A DNA stretch of 64,000 nucleotides from Ilumatobacteraceae bacterium. Its GTDB lineage: Bacteria; Actinomycetota; Acidimicrobiia; Acidimicrobiales; Ilumatobacteraceae. The notes below the pieces were generated by a model. That model did no database searches. It was not told the DNA's origin and was given only the letters and a program-made list of their open reading frames with translations. Positions 1 to 8,584 of this stretch are shown here, one piece after another. Numbering within the stretch: the stretch's first letter is position 1; the number at the start of each line of letters is the position of its first letter. A program made the translations under genes and the position numbers. The stretch covers positions 1,203,595 to 1,267,594 of the forward strand of contig JAWPMO010000001.1 in NCBI GenBank assembly GCA_033344875.1, read 5' to 3'.

Positions 1-2
1 GG

Positions 3-125
3 TGCGGCCCCACCACCTGGCAGGGCGAGACGGCGCTGCGCGTCAGTGTCTCCTCGTGGAAGACCACCGTCGCCGACGCCGATCGCGCCGCCGACGTCAT
101 CATCGAGTGCGCCGGCGGACTCTGA
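3..125 (+). CDS. C-terminal fragment of a PLP-dependent decarboxylase/aminotransferase-family protein
   Basis: The window opens inside a gene. The frame starting at base 3 reads about 40 residues (CGPTTWQGETALRVSVSSWK, then TTVADADRAADVII) and stops at the TGA at 123-125. A tail of the form T-W-x-G-x-x-x-L-R-(V/I)-S-V-S-x-W-x-T-T-x-x-D is typical of the group II PLP decarboxylase or aspartate-aminotransferase-like fold. No active-site residue is inside the window, so the substrate cannot be named. The crotonase gene follows 46 bases later on the same strand. The family call rests on this short motif only. Confidence 0.5.
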   Translation, partial: CGPTTWQGETALRVSVSSWKTTVADADRAADVIIECAGGL

Positions 126-171
126 CCACCGACCCTCCCCCCGCCATCGCGCTTCGCGCGAGGATGCCCGC

Positions 172-1023
172 ATGGGTGAAGCAGTTCGAGAGGACACACA
201 CGGCCACGTCCGACGCCTGACGCTGTGCCGCGCCGAGCGGTACAACACGATCACGCCGCAGCTCCGCGACGAACTCGGCGCCGCGATCGACGCTGCCGAG
301 CGCGACTCGGCCGTGAGCGTGATCCTGCTCGACGCGGAGGGCCCGGCGTTCTGCGCCGGCTACGACCTCGACTGGGGCACCGGAGCCCAGGCCGACGAGG
401 AGACCGGGGACGCTCCCGTCTGGGACTCGGTTCGCGACCAGCACCTCATCCGCTCGTTCGCCGACACCTGGGCGAAGCTGCACGACTGTTCGAAGCCCAC
501 GGTCGCCGCCGTGCAGGGCTGGTGCATCGCGGGCGGCACGAACATCGTCTTCAACGCCCACCTCATCGTCGCCGCAGAGTCGGCCCGGTTCGGCTACCCG
601 CCATCGCGGGTCTGGGGTGTGCCGGAGGCGCCGTGGAACTGGGTCGCCCGGATGGGGCTCCAGAACGCCAGGCGCTACATGCTCACCGGCGACGAGTTCA
701 CGGCCGCGCAGGCGCTCGAGTTGGGGGCGGTCCTCGAGGTCGTGCCCGACGATGCGCTCCACGATCACGCGATGGCGCTCGCCCAGCGCATCGCACAGGT
801 GCCCGTCAACCAGTTGGAGATGATCACCTGGTCGCTCAACGCGGTCGCCGACGAGATGTACGACCCGAGGTCGTCTCGACGGCTCGGCACACTCTTCGAC
901 GGCGTCGCCCGCCACACCCAGGAAGGCCTCGACTTCGTCGCTCGTTCGGGCGAGGTCGGCATCCGCGAAGCGGTGCGAGAACGCGACCGTCCGTTCGGCG
1001 ACTACGGGGAGCGCTCGTCGTGA
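172..1023 (+). CDS. Enoyl-CoA hydratase/isomerase (crotonase) family protein
   Basis: A 283-residue crotonase-fold protein, the usual family length. The oxyanion-hole segments are visible as CAGYDL (residues 61-66) and AGGTN (about 120-124), followed by a typical A-E-S-A-R-F-G-Y-P segment and an R-R-Y-M-L-T-G-D-E-F helix. Crotonases act on acyl-CoA thioesters; the substrate here is unknown. The ATG at 172 is preferred over longer in-frame starts because it carries GAGGA about 8 nt upstream and the protein-like sequence begins there. Its TGA overlaps the GTG of the following SDR gene (GTGA), so the two are probably translationally coupled and act in one acyl-CoA or alcohol oxidation step series. 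The pairing is inference. Confidence 0.85.
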   Translation: MGEAVREDTHGHVRRLTLCRAERYNTITPQLRDELGAAIDAAERDSAVSVILLDAEGPAFCAGYDLDWGTGAQADEETGDAPVWDSVRDQHLIRSFADTWAKLHDCSKPTVAAVQGWCIAGGTNIVFNAHLIVAAESARFGYPPSRVWGVPEAPWNWVARMGLQNARRYMLTGDEFTAAQALELGAVLEVVPDDALHDHAMALAQRIAQVPVNQLEMITWSLNAVADEMYDPRSSRRLGTLFDGVARHTQEGLDFVARSGEVGIREAVRERDRPFGDYGERSS

Positions 1024-1823
1024 CCGGCCGCCTCGACGGGAAGGTCTGCATCGTCGTCGGCGCCGGCCAGCAAGCCGGGCCGACGATCGGCAACGGCCGC
1101 GCCACCTCGATCAGGTTCGCGCAGGAGGGCGCCCGCCTGCTGCTGGTCGACCGCGACGCCGACGCAGTCGCCCAGACCGCCGACGAAATCCGCTCCGGCA
1201 CCCCAGCGGCCGAGATCGTCACGGTCACCGCCGACATCACGGCCGACGACGCACCGGCGACCATCGTGCGGACCGCGCTCGACGCCTACGGGCGGATCGA
1301 CGTCCTCCACAACAATGTCGGCATCGGCGCCGGTGACGCACCGCCCCACCGGCTCACCGACGAGGTGTTCGACCGCATCATCGACGTCAACCTGCGGGCG
1401 CTCTGGCGCACGTGCCGCGAGGTCGTCCCGCCGATGCGCGAACAAGAGGCCGGCGTGATCACGAACGTCTCCTCGATCGCATCGATCGCCGGCAACCACA
1501 TCGCCGCCTACCGGATGTCCAAGGCGGGCGTCGACGCGCTCACCAAGAACCTCGCCCTCACCAACGCGAGGTACGGGATCCGCGTCAACGCGATCCTGCC
1601 CGGGCTGATCGACACACCCCTCGGTGTCGACTCGGCCGCCGCGGCGATGGGGGTCGAACGGGACGTCCTCGCCGCCCGACGCGCCGAAGCCGTCCCGATG
1701 GGACACCAGGGCACGGCGTGGGACGTCGCCAACGCAGCGCTCTTCCTCGCATCCGACGAGGCGGCGTTCATCAGCGGCGTATGCCTCCCGGTCGACGGCG
1801 CCCAGTCGGCACGCGTCGGCTGA
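1020..1823 (+). CDS. Short-chain dehydrogenase/reductase (SDR) family oxidoreductase
   Basis: A 267-residue classical SDR. The N-terminal nucleotide-binding loop is GAGQQAGPTIGNG (residues 14-26), an extended version of the usual TGxxxGxG. N-N-V-G lies at 98-101, and the catalytic Ser (about 151) with Y164-x3-K168 are present. NAD(P)-dependent oxidation or reduction of a hydroxyl or keto group is expected; the substrate is unknown. The gene starts with GTG at 1020, overlapping the stop of the crotonase gene by 4 nt, and ends 13 nt before the convergent inositol-phosphatase-family gene. Confidence 0.88.
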   Translation: MTGRLDGKVCIVVGAGQQAGPTIGNGRATSIRFAQEGARLLLVDRDADAVAQTADEIRSGTPAAEIVTVTADITADDAPATIVRTALDAYGRIDVLHNNVGIGAGDAPPHRLTDEVFDRIIDVNLRALWRTCREVVPPMREQEAGVITNVSSIASIAGNHIAAYRMSKAGVDALTKNLALTNARYGIRVNAILPGLIDTPLGVDSAAAAMGVERDVLAARRAEAVPMGHQGTAWDVANAALFLASDEAAFISGVCLPVDGAQSARVG

Positions 1824-1836
1824 GGCGCGAGCGTCG

Positions 1837-2601
1837 TCAGCCGCGCCGACGTTCGGCGAGCAACGCGTCGAGCAACTCGGGCGTCGCCGCGACGACCGGA
1901 GCGCGTCGGGCTTCGTGGTCGAGCACGCACAGGTCACGGCCGAGCACCTCCCGTGCCACGCCCCCGGCCTCCTCCAGGATCAGCACCGACGCGAGGTAGT
2001 CCCACACGCCGTGTCCGTCGTCGTTCATGTCGCACCACGCGTCGGTCACCCCACACGCGACGGCACAGATGTCGGGCGCCGACGCGCCGAGCGCCCGGAA
2101 CTGTGCCCATCCGTAGTGGTGCGTCGGGAGGCCCGACACGCCGAGGATCGACGCGGAGAGCTCCGTCGCTCCCGATGGTGAGATCGACACACCGTCGCGC
2201 TCCGCCCGACCACCGCCGCGCACGGCCGAGAACCGCTCGCCCGTCGCGTGGTTGACCACCAGCGCGGCCGCCGGGCCGTCGTCGTCGACCAGGCACAGCG
2301 CCGATCCGTACCAGGGGATCCGCCGTGACGCGTTCGTCGAACCGTCGAGCGGATCGACCACGACGATCGGTGCCGAGTCGGACCCGGGTGGCCCGGTGAT
2401 GCCGCTTTCCTCCGACAGCACCCGGTACCCGGCCCGGTACAGCGCGTCGAGACACACGGCGTCGGCGTCGAGGTCGACGGCGTACTGGCCGTCGCGAACA
2501 CCCGACGCCCCCCAATCCGTGTTCGCCCGCAGCACGGCCGCGACCTCGTCGGCGGCGGCGTGGAACGTCTCGACGGCTTGGGGCAGCTTGGGATCGATCA
2601 C
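1837..2601 (-). CDS. Inositol monophosphatase-family phosphatase
   Basis: About 254 residues with the Mg2+-dependent, Li+-sensitive phosphatase signatures: D-P-L-D-G-S-T-N as the metal-binding motif, L-S-E-E-S upstream of it, and W-D-Y-L-A-S-V-L-I-L-E-E-A-G-G at the C-terminal site. The family hydrolyses inositol phosphates, histidinol phosphate or 3'-phosphoadenosine phosphates, and sequence alone does not decide between them. An ATG at 2637 would give 12 more residues. It would overlap the start of the divergent gene, whereas GTG 2601 is 8 nt from a TACCGT hexamer shared with that gene's promoter, so 2601 is preferred. Confidence 0.85.
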   Translation of the reverse strand: MIDPKLPQAVETFHAAADEVAAVLRANTDWGASGVRDGQYAVDLDADAVCLDALYRAGYRVLSEESGITGPPGSDSAPIVVVDPLDGSTNASRRIPWYGSALCLVDDDGPAAALVVNHATGERFSAVRGGGRAERDGVSISPSGATELSASILGVSGLPTHHYGWAQFRALGASAPDICAVACGVTDAWCDMNDDGHGVWDYLASVLILEEAGGVAREVLGRDLCVLDHEARRAPVVAATPELLDALLAERRRG

Positions 2602-2609
2602 GTCGACCG

Positions 2610-2619
2610 ACGGTAGTGT
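2610..2619. promoter_or_regulatory. Shared divergent -10 element ACGGTAGTGT
   Basis: The decamer holds TACCGT on the minus strand (8 nt before GTG 2601) and TAGTGT on the plus strand (7 nt before GTG 2627). The two hexamers share the central TA. No ribosome-binding sequence fits on either side. Confidence 0.5.
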
Positions 2620-2626
2620 CCAAGGC

Positions 2627-3199
2627 GTGGCAGTCATCGACGTAGCGGGTTTCGTCGCCGATCTGAAGAGCCAGGCGATCGACCACGGGTTCCACGTCCA
2701 CGACGAACGTCACTTCGTCGAGACGTACTCGCTGCGTCAGTTGTGGGAAGTCGACCTGCACCCCGAAGAGGCGTGCGCCGGCCCGATCGACCTGCACCTG
2801 TCGCTCGACGTCGACCCGCGGGCGCTCCTCGGGTTCGAAGACGAGGTCATGAAGATGGAAGACCTCGACGACGAGCCGCCGCCCGGTTTCACGTTCCCGC
2901 TGCTGTTCACGTGGACGCTGCCACCGCTGACCAATCCCCCCGACCTGCTCGTGCTCGCGACCGATGTCGCCGGAGTCGGTGGGCCCGATCTGCCGGTCGA
3001 GGTCTCGGCGATCGACTCGTTCGCCAGCGTCACCGACGCCGCCGAACGCAGCCTGTCGCTCGTCGCCCGCATCCCGGTCGATCTCGCCGACGTCTACATG
3101 AACAACGACGGATCCGTCACCCAGGCACTCGAACGGTGCAAACATGTGAGCCTGTACCTGCTCGAACGCGCCGACGCCTGGCTCGGCGACGATTTCTGA
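2627..3199 (+). CDS. Conserved-looking protein of unknown function
   Basis: A 190-residue soluble protein that I do not recognise. It is rich in acidic and hydrophobic residues, with a Pro-rich centre around P-P-P-G-F-T-F-P and T-L-P-P-L-T-N-P-P, and ends in a helical region with C-K-H-V-S-L-Y-L-L-E-R. There is no signal peptide or membrane segment. The GTG at 2627 lies 7 nt after TAGTGT, which suggests a leaderless mRNA; no other in-frame start lies nearby. A small acidic protein gene follows 34 nt downstream on the same strand. Codon usage matches its neighbours, so it is very likely a real gene. Confidence 0.7.
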   Translation: MAVIDVAGFVADLKSQAIDHGFHVHDERHFVETYSLRQLWEVDLHPEEACAGPIDLHLSLDVDPRALLGFEDEVMKMEDLDDEPPPGFTFPLLFTWTLPPLTNPPDLLVLATDVAGVGGPDLPVEVSAIDSFASVTDAAERSLSLVARIPVDLADVYMNNDGSVTQALERCKHVSLYLLERADAWLGDDF

Positions 3200-3233
3200 C
3201 ACCACGATCACCACGCCGCAACGGAGGCACGAG

Positions 3234-3503
3234 ATGGAACTCGAAGAACGAGACGGTCTGACGGTGGCCGAACTGATCGACATGCTGAGCCACCATCCGG
3301 GCGATGCCGTGGTCGAGATGTCGATCATCGCACCGATCCGCGACGGCGACGACGACATCACCGTCGATCGGTACAACGTCGACGGCGTCATGCCCTGGCG
3401 CGACGAAGACGGCGACGGTGACGGTGACGTCGTCTGGCTGATCGGCGGCGAGGACGCCGACGTCGACGTGTTCATCGACACGATCGAACAACCCGCCGAC
3501 TGA
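3234..3503 (+). CDS. Small acidic protein of unknown function
   Basis: An 89-residue, strongly acidic protein with an N-terminal V-A-E-L-I-D-M-L-S-H-H-P-G-D segment. This resembles short activity- or stability-linked helices seen in many small actinobacterial proteins. The C-terminal half is rich in Asp and Gly (D-E-D-G-D-G-D-G-D-V). A good Shine-Dalgarno, GGAGG, ends about 8 nt before ATG 3234. It lies 34 nt after the unknown gene at 2627 and may be cotranscribed with it. No function can be assigned. Confidence 0.65.
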   Translation: MELEERDGLTVAELIDMLSHHPGDAVVEMSIIAPIRDGDDDITVDRYNVDGVMPWRDEDGDGDGDVVWLIGGEDADVDVFIDTIEQPAD

Positions 3504-3627
3504 CCCCGAGCCTCCACGACTCGCCCATCTCACGCACCGTGGGTGGGCGAACTCCATCGGTGCGGCTACCCTTGGCCCATTGTCCGAGACGCGATGAAGT
3601 GACCACAGGCTCGGAGGAGGTGGCGGG

Positions 3628-6114
3628 TTGTCGAACCAATTGATGTCGTGGACGATCGAGGCCTTCGATCGGCTGAGCGACGGCTGTGTCGCACTCGACA
3701 GCCACTGGCGCTACACCTATGTCAACTCGGCCGCTGGGCGCCTCCTCGGCCGCGACCCAGACGATCTCATCGGCAAACACGCCTGGACCGAGTTCCCGAC
3801 CGCAACCGACAACGCGTTCCGGGTCGGGTACGAGACCGCGATGTCGCAGCAGCGTCCCGTCACCGTCGAGTCGGTCGATGTCACCGGCACCCGTTGGTTC
3901 GAGAACCGGATCTATCCGTCGTCCGACGGCATCACCGTCGTGTTCATCGAGGTCACCGCCCGGAAGCAAGTGGCGATCCGCGAGGCACATCAGAACCACA
4001 TTCTCAGAGGCATCGCAAATCGGCGGCCGCTGTTCGAGAGCCTCGACGCGATCGCGCGACTCCACGAGCAGTTGAATCCGGACGCGCTGTGTTCCGTGCT
4101 GCTCCTCGGCCCCGACGGTAAGCACGTCGTTCACGGCGCTGCGCCGAGCCTGCCCGAGCGGTACACCAACGCAATCGATGGACTCGCGACGGGCGTCGGC
4201 TGCGGATCTTGCGGCACCGCTGCCGCAACCGGTGAGCGGGTCATCGTGGGCGACATCGAGACCCACCCCTACTGGGAGCAGTACCGCCACCTCGCGCTCG
4301 AGCACGGTCTCCGCGCCTGCTGGTCGACCCCGGTCATCAACGAGGACGACGAGGTCCTGGGCACCTTCGCCGTGTACTACCGCGAGCAGCGAGAACCGAC
4401 CGACGACGAGCTCCGGAGCATCGACGCCATGCTGTCGATCACGGCGGTCGCGATCGAGAGCAACCGTCTCATCACACGCCTGCGCGAGCGCGACTACTTC
4501 TTCGAACTGTCGGCCGAGATCTACTGCATCATCGACACCGTCACGCAGCGTGTCATCCAGACCAACCCGATGTTCCGGTCCGTCACCGGTTACGACGCAG
4601 CCGACCTCATCGAGCATCACTACCTCGATTTCGTACATCCCGACGACCTCGATCGGGTGAACGAGGCGATCACTGCGAAGTATCTCGACGACTCCCGGCC
4701 CGGCAGCATCGAATTCCGGTTCCTCTGCAAGGACGGTGACTACCGTTGGATGCTGTGGGACGCGATGTTCGGCCCCGACCAACTCGCCTTCGCGGTAGCT
4801 CGCGACGTGACCGGCCGGCACGAGGCCGACGAGGCGCTCGCCTACGCCAGCCAGCACGACCGACTCACCGGGTTGCCCCGACGATCGCTGGTCGAGGCCG
4901 CCATCGACGATGCGCTCGTCGGACCCATCCCCGTGTGGGTGCTCGTGTTCGGTCTCGACCGCTTCCACGCGGTCAACGAGTCGATGGGCCACGATGTCGG
5001 CGACCACGTGCTGCGTCGGACCGGCGAACGGCTCCTCGCCGCCGCGCCCGAAGCCCTCTCGGTGGGCCGATTCGCCAGCGACAAGTTCGTGCTCGTCGCC
5101 GAGGGTTCCGACCCCGCGGTGATCACCGAACTCGCCGACCGTCTCCGTCGCGTCGTGGCCAAACCCGTCGCCACCGACGATTATCACCTCGTGCTGACCA
5201 CCAGTGTCGGCGTCAGCGAGGGGCCGCTCCACGGCACCACCGCGCAGGACCTCATCCAACGTGCCGAGGCCGCGATGGTCACCGCCAAGGCGCTCGGCGG
5301 CGACACGACATCGCTGTTCTCCACCGAGCAGATGCGCGACATCGAGGAACGGCTGCAGCTCGGTCGGCGACTGCGTCAGGCGGTCAACGACGGCGACCTC
5401 GAACTCCACTACCAGCCTCAGCACGACGCGGTGGACGGTCGCCTGACCGGCCTCGAAGCATTGCTGAGGTGGACCGACGCCGAATGGGGCCGGGTCCCTC
5501 CCGACCGATTCATCCCGGTCGCCGAGACCGTCGGTCTGATGCCGGAGATCGGTCGGTGGGTCCTCCACGAGGCCTGCCGCCAAGCGAGGAAGTGGATCGA
5601 CGCGGGACACCCCCCGATTCCGATCGCGGTCAACATCTCCGCCCAGGAACTGCGGCGCGGCGGGTTGGTCGAACGTGTGCAGAGTGCGCTGGAGCGCTAC
5701 TCGCTCCCGGCCAGCGCGATCGAGATCGAACTCACCGAGAGCACGCTGATGGAGCACGTCGACCGAGCGACCGCGACCATGAAGCAACTGACCGGTCTGG
5801 GCACCTCGATCGCCCTCGACGACTTCGGTACCGGCTACTCCAGCCTCGCGTACATCAAGCACTTTCCGATCTCGAAGCTCAAGATCGACAAGAGCTTCGT
5901 CAAGGGACTGCCCGACGACACCGACGACGTGGCGATCGTCCGGAGCATCGTGGCGATGGCACATCAGCTCCGCATGACCGTGTCCGCCGAGGGAGTCGAG
6001 ACCGACGACCAGCGAGCGTTCCTCCGCGACGAGGGTTGCGACGAGCTCCAGGGCTACCTGCTCGGGCGGCCCGTCTCGGCCGACGAGGTCGCACAGCTCT
6101 TCGGCACCGACTGA
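3628..6114 (+). CDS. PAS-GAF-PAS-GGDEF(degenerate)-EAL cyclic-di-GMP signalling protein
   Basis: An 828-residue cytoplasmic sensor. In order: PAS (about 10-110), GAF (about 130-285, with G-V-G-C-G-S-C-G-T), PAS with a PAC-like tail (about 290-405), GGDEF-type domain (about 415-565) and EAL domain (about 580-825). The cyclase signature reads F-A-S-D-K-F (near residue 482) instead of G-G-D-E-F, so it is probably catalytically dead and regulatory. The EAL domain keeps E-A-L-L-R-W, D-D-F-G-T-G-Y-S-S-L and K-I-D-K-S-F, so it is likely an active c-di-GMP phosphodiesterase gated by the N-terminal sensors. The start is TTG 3628, with GGAGGAGG ending 7 nt upstream. The ATG at 3643 is the alternative. 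Confidence 0.9.
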   Translation: MSNQLMSWTIEAFDRLSDGCVALDSHWRYTYVNSAAGRLLGRDPDDLIGKHAWTEFPTATDNAFRVGYETAMSQQRPVTVESVDVTGTRWFENRIYPSSDGITVVFIEVTARKQVAIREAHQNHILRGIANRRPLFESLDAIARLHEQLNPDALCSVLLLGPDGKHVVHGAAPSLPERYTNAIDGLATGVGCGSCGTAAATGERVIVGDIETHPYWEQYRHLALEHGLRACWSTPVINEDDEVLGTFAVYYREQREPTDDELRSIDAMLSITAVAIESNRLITRLRERDYFFELSAEIYCIIDTVTQRVIQTNPMFRSVTGYDAADLIEHHYLDFVHPDDLDRVNEAITAKYLDDSRPGSIEFRFLCKDGDYRWMLWDAMFGPDQLAFAVARDVTGRHEADEALAYASQHDRLTGLPRRSLVEAAIDDALVGPIPVWVLVFGLDRFHAVNESMGHDVGDHVLRRTGERLLAAAPEALSVGRFASDKFVLVAEGSDPAVITELADRLRRVVAKPVATDDYHLVLTTSVGVSEGPLHGTTAQDLIQRAEAAMVTAKALGGDTTSLFSTEQMRDIEERLQLGRRLRQAVNDGDLELHYQPQHDAVDGRLTGLEALLRWTDAEWGRVPPDRFIPVAETVGLMPEIGRWVLHEACRQARKWIDAGHPPIPIAVNISAQELRRGGLVERVQSALERYSLPASAIEIELTESTLMEHVDRATATMKQLTGLGTSIALDDFGTGYSSLAYIKHFPISKLKIDKSFVKGLPDDTDDVAIVRSIVAMAHQLRMTVSAEGVETDDQRAFLRDEGCDELQGYLLGRPVSADEVAQLFGTD

Positions 6115-6118
6115 TCCG

Positions 6119-6208
6119 TCAGATCCGCCACGGCCCCGTCCGCAGACCGAGGTAGCTGACGCCTCCGGCAACGATCGGGAACGCGTACTGCACGAGAGCG
6201 AGCCTCAC
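6119..6208 (-). CDS. Possible 29-residue membrane peptide
   Basis: Directly downstream of the CAT tRNA, the minus strand reads a 29-residue hydrophobic peptide (VRLALVQYAFPIVAGG, then V-S-Y-L-G-L-R-T-G-P-W-R-I). It starts at GTG 6208, with a good GAGGGAG Shine-Dalgarno 4-5 nt upstream. It has one potential membrane segment and ends 5 nt from the convergent GGDEF-EAL gene. Its short length means it could be chance, but the ribosome-binding site and composition argue for expression. Confidence 0.3.
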   Translation of the reverse strand: MRLALVQYAFPIVAGGVSYLGLRTGPWRI

Positions 6209-6236
6209 GGGGCTCCCTCGGCCGCCGCTGACCTCG

Positions 6237-6309
6237 TGGGGCGGGTGGGGATCGAACCCACGACCCGGGGATTATGAGTCCCTTGCTCTGACCACTGAGC
6301 TACCGCCCC
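6237..6309 (-). tRNA. tRNA with CAT anticodon (tRNA-Met or lysidine-modified tRNA-Ile2)
   Basis: A 73-nt cloverleaf. The 7-bp acceptor stem is GGGGCGG/CCGCCCC with discriminator A. The D-arm is GCTCAGTGGTCAGAGC, the anticodon loop CTCATAA and the T-arm GTGGGTTCGATCCCCAC. CCA is not encoded. The acceptor starts with a paired G-C and there is no run of three G-C pairs in the anticodon stem, so it is not the initiator. Elongator Met and Ile2 cannot be separated with confidence; the D-arm and the GACTCATAATC loop context resemble Ile2 genes of other bacteria. Confidence 0.9.
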
Positions 6310-6321
6310 GAAAACGCACAA

Positions 6322-6344
6322 CAGGGTCCCACATCGGGACCCTG
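6322..6344 (-). terminator. Hairpin between the two tRNA genes
   Basis: A perfect 9-bp inverted repeat (CAGGGTCCC/GGGACCCTG) with a 5-nt loop. It lies immediately 3' of tRNA-Asn on the minus strand and before the CAT tRNA. The following minus-strand sequence is only moderately T-rich (a TTTT run about 15 nt later), so it may be a weak terminator or a processing signal. Confidence 0.4.
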
Positions 6345-6349
6345 CAGCG

Positions 6350-6425
6350 TGGCTCCGGGAGCAGGGCTCGAACCTGCGACAAATGGATTAACAGTCCACT
6401 GCTCTGCCAACTGAGCTATCCCGGA
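6350..6425 (-). tRNA. tRNA-Asn (GTT)
   Basis: A 76-nt gene including an encoded CCA (TGG at 6350-6352 on the plus strand). The acceptor stem is TCCGGGA/TCCCGGA with discriminator G. The anticodon loop is CTGTTAA and the T-arm is GCAGGTTCGAGCCCTGC. It lies on the minus strand upstream of the CAT tRNA and may be cotranscribed with it. Confidence 0.95.
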
Positions 6426-6496
6426 TTGACGAGCGCATACCTTATCGGCTGGCCTCGGCCGATCGCACGCCGTTCGGCAACGTTGCGGCGACCCGG

Positions 6497-7312
6497 TCAG
6501 ACCTCGACCGGGCCACTGCCGTCGACGCTCACGTGGTGGCGCGACCCGTCACGTTTGGCTCGGTACATCGCTCGGTCTGCGGCGGCGATGGCGTCGTCGA
6601 GCGCAACCGGCGAATCGGTCACGAGCGTGCCGACCGACGCTCCCACCCCATGCGCCTGATCCGTCGGCTCGCATGCCTCGACGATGCGATCGACCAGCGG
6701 CCCGGCGTCGTCGGGCCGACACAGCACGGCGATCGCGAACTCGTCGCCGCCGTACCGACCGACGATTCCGTCGGCGCCCGCTGCGACGACGAGCGATGCT
6801 GCGAGTCCCTGCAACAGGGCGTCGCCCACGGCGTGACCTTCCTCGTCGTTGACCGACTTGAAGCGGTCGACGTCGACCATGCACACCACGACCACCTCGT
6901 CGGTGCGGTCGTGCAGGAGCCGCTCGCCCATCTCATCGAATCCACTGCGGTTGAGCACGCCGGTCAGGCCGTCGTGGCGGGCCGCCCGGTGCAGCTGTGC
7001 CGAAGCCTCGTCGAGGGCGAGGAGCAGTCGCCCGAGCATGAGCGCCACCACCGGAGCCACGACGGACGGGACGACGACGGCGATCGGCAGCGCATACTGG
7101 AAGTCGATCCACTCGGCGCCCGTCAGGATCAGAACGACCGACGTGACCGCCAGCGACAGGGCGACCGAACCGATCGTGACCACCGAGACGAGGCCTCCGA
7201 CGCCGCGCCGCTTCACCGCACCGAGCACGAGCTGCTCGACTCGGTTCAGCGTCGACAAGGGATCCACATCTTCCCATCGGTGCTCCTGACCCGGCGCTTG
7301 ACCCGAGAACAC
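6497..7312 (-). CDS. Membrane-anchored GGDEF diguanylate cyclase
   Basis: A 271-residue protein. An N-terminal region with two transmembrane segments (about 42-65 and 73-98) is followed by a GGDEF domain (about 110-265). The active-site signature is intact (R-Y-G-G-D-E-F), as is the substrate-binding D-V-D-R-F-K-S-V-N-D-x-x-G-H-x-x-G-D motif, so it should make c-di-GMP from two GTP at the inner membrane face. No RxxD inhibitory site is evident five residues before the signature. It starts at GTG 7312, 24 nt after the rpoD stop, so read-through from rpoD is possible. Confidence 0.9.
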   Translation of the reverse strand: MFSGQAPGQEHRWEDVDPLSTLNRVEQLVLGAVKRRGVGGLVSVVTIGSVALSLAVTSVVLILTGAEWIDFQYALPIAVVVPSVVAPVVALMLGRLLLALDEASAQLHRAARHDGLTGVLNRSGFDEMGERLLHDRTDEVVVVCMVDVDRFKSVNDEEGHAVGDALLQGLAASLVVAAGADGIVGRYGGDEFAIAVLCRPDDAGPLVDRIVEACEPTDQAHGVGASVGTLVTDSPVALDDAIAAADRAMYRAKRDGSRHHVSVDGSGPVEV

Positions 7313-7335
7313 GTGTCGGCCGAGGGCGAGCCCGG

Positions 7336-8580
7336 CTATTCGCTCTCGAGGAACTCTCGGAGACGTTGCGAGCGCTGCGGATGACGCAGTTTGGCGAGCG
7401 TTTTCGCCTCGATCTGACGGATGCGCTCACGGGTGACCCCGAACTCGCGTCCGACCTCCTCGAGCGTCTTCGCCTGCGCCCCGTCGAGCCCGAATCGCAT
7501 GCGGACGATCTCCTGCTCGCGTTCGCTCAACTCGCCGAGCACCTGTTCGACCGCCTCGTGCAACATCGTGCGAGTCGCGGCATCGGCCGGACCGTCGACG
7601 TTGGCGTCCTCGATGAAGTCGCCGAGATTCGACTCGTCCTCTTCGCCGACCGGAGAGTCGAGCGACAGCGGATCGAGCGCATAGCGAAGCAGATCCCGGA
7701 CCTTGTCGGGCTCCATCTGCAGCTTCGCGGCCAGCTCGTCGACCGTGGGTTCGCGTTCCATCTCCTGGTGCATCTGCCGACGCACCCGAGTGAGCCGGTT
7801 CATGTGCTCGACCATGTGCACCGGGATGCGGATCGTGCGCGCCTGATCGGCGATCGAGCGGGTGATCGCCTGGCGGATCCACCACGTGGCGTATGTGGAG
7901 AACTTGAACCCCTTGGTGTGGTCGAACTTGTCGACGGCGCGCATCAACCCGAGGTTGCCCTCCTGGATCAGGTCGAGCAGCTGCATGCCCCGACCGGAGT
8001 ACCGCTTCGCGATGCTGACGACCAACCGGAGGTTGGCCTGGGTGAGCTCGCTCTTGGCCCGCTCGCCGCGCTGCACGGCACGCAGGAGCATGCGCTCGCT
8101 CGTGTCGTCGGTGACACCCTCGTCGATCTTCGTCGCGGCCGACTGACCCTCTTCGATCAGCTGGGCGAGGCGGCGCTCGTCCTCGGTGGTGAGCAGGTCG
8201 ACCTGGCCGATCTCCCGGAGGTAGAGCCGCACCGTGTCGGAGGTGCCACCGTCACCCTTGGCCGTGCGCTTCTGGCCGCGACGCCGACGTCGACGGGTGA
8301 GCAATCGCTCGATGTCGTCGTCGTCGACGAGCACCTCGCGGGCGGCACCCCGCGGCGGCGTCGCATCGTCGTCGTGGACGGTGTCGTCGACGGTGATGCC
8401 GGCACCGGCCAACGACCCGTTGACGGCGTGCAGGGCGTCCCCGGTCAGCTCGACGTTGCGGAGCACGTGGGCGACCTGCTCGGCGTGGAGTTCACCGTCG
8501 GCGCGCCCGCGCATGACCAGTGCGTCCCACTCCGATCGATCGACCCCGTCCATGGGCGGGGGTACCGTCGACAACTTCAC
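7336..8580 (-). CDS. rpoD: Primary RNA polymerase sigma factor (RpoD/SigA)
   Basis: About 414 residues with all sigma-70 regions. There is a short region 1.1-like segment near the N-terminus, region 1.2 ([10 protein letters not shown]), then region 2 ([37 protein letters not shown]). Region 3 follows (R-T-I-R-I-P-V-H-M), and region 4 ends in [14 protein letters not shown]. This is the housekeeping sigma factor that would read the -10 elements noted here. A basic R/K patch precedes region 1.2. GTG 8580 has a G-rich Shine-Dalgarno (GGGGGAT) at good spacing just after the dnaG stop. GTG 8595 is a longer in-frame option overlapping dnaG. Confidence 0.97.
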   Translation of the reverse strand: MKLSTVPPPMDGVDRSEWDALVMRGRADGELHAEQVAHVLRNVELTGDALHAVNGSLAGAGITVDDTVHDDDATPPRGAAREVLVDDDDIERLLTRRRRRRGQKRTAKGDGGTSDTVRLYLREIGQVDLLTTEDERRLAQLIEEGQSAATKIDEGVTDDTSERMLLRAVQRGERAKSELTQANLRLVVSIAKRYSGRGMQLLDLIQEGNLGLMRAVDKFDHTKGFKFSTYATWWIRQAITRSIADQARTIRIPVHMVEHMNRLTRVRRQMHQEMEREPTVDELAAKLQMEPDKVRDLLRYALDPLSLDSPVGEEDESNLGDFIEDANVDGPADAATRTMLHEAVEQVLGELSEREQEIVRMRFGLDGAQAKTLEEVGREFGVTRERIRQIEAKTLAKLRHPQRSQRLREFLESE

Positions 8581-8584
8581 CGGG

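Noticed and set aside
2602-2637. ATG 2637 as start of the inositol-phosphatase-family gene
   Set aside because: It would overlap the start codon and promoter of the divergent gene. GTG 2601 fits the shared -10 geometry.
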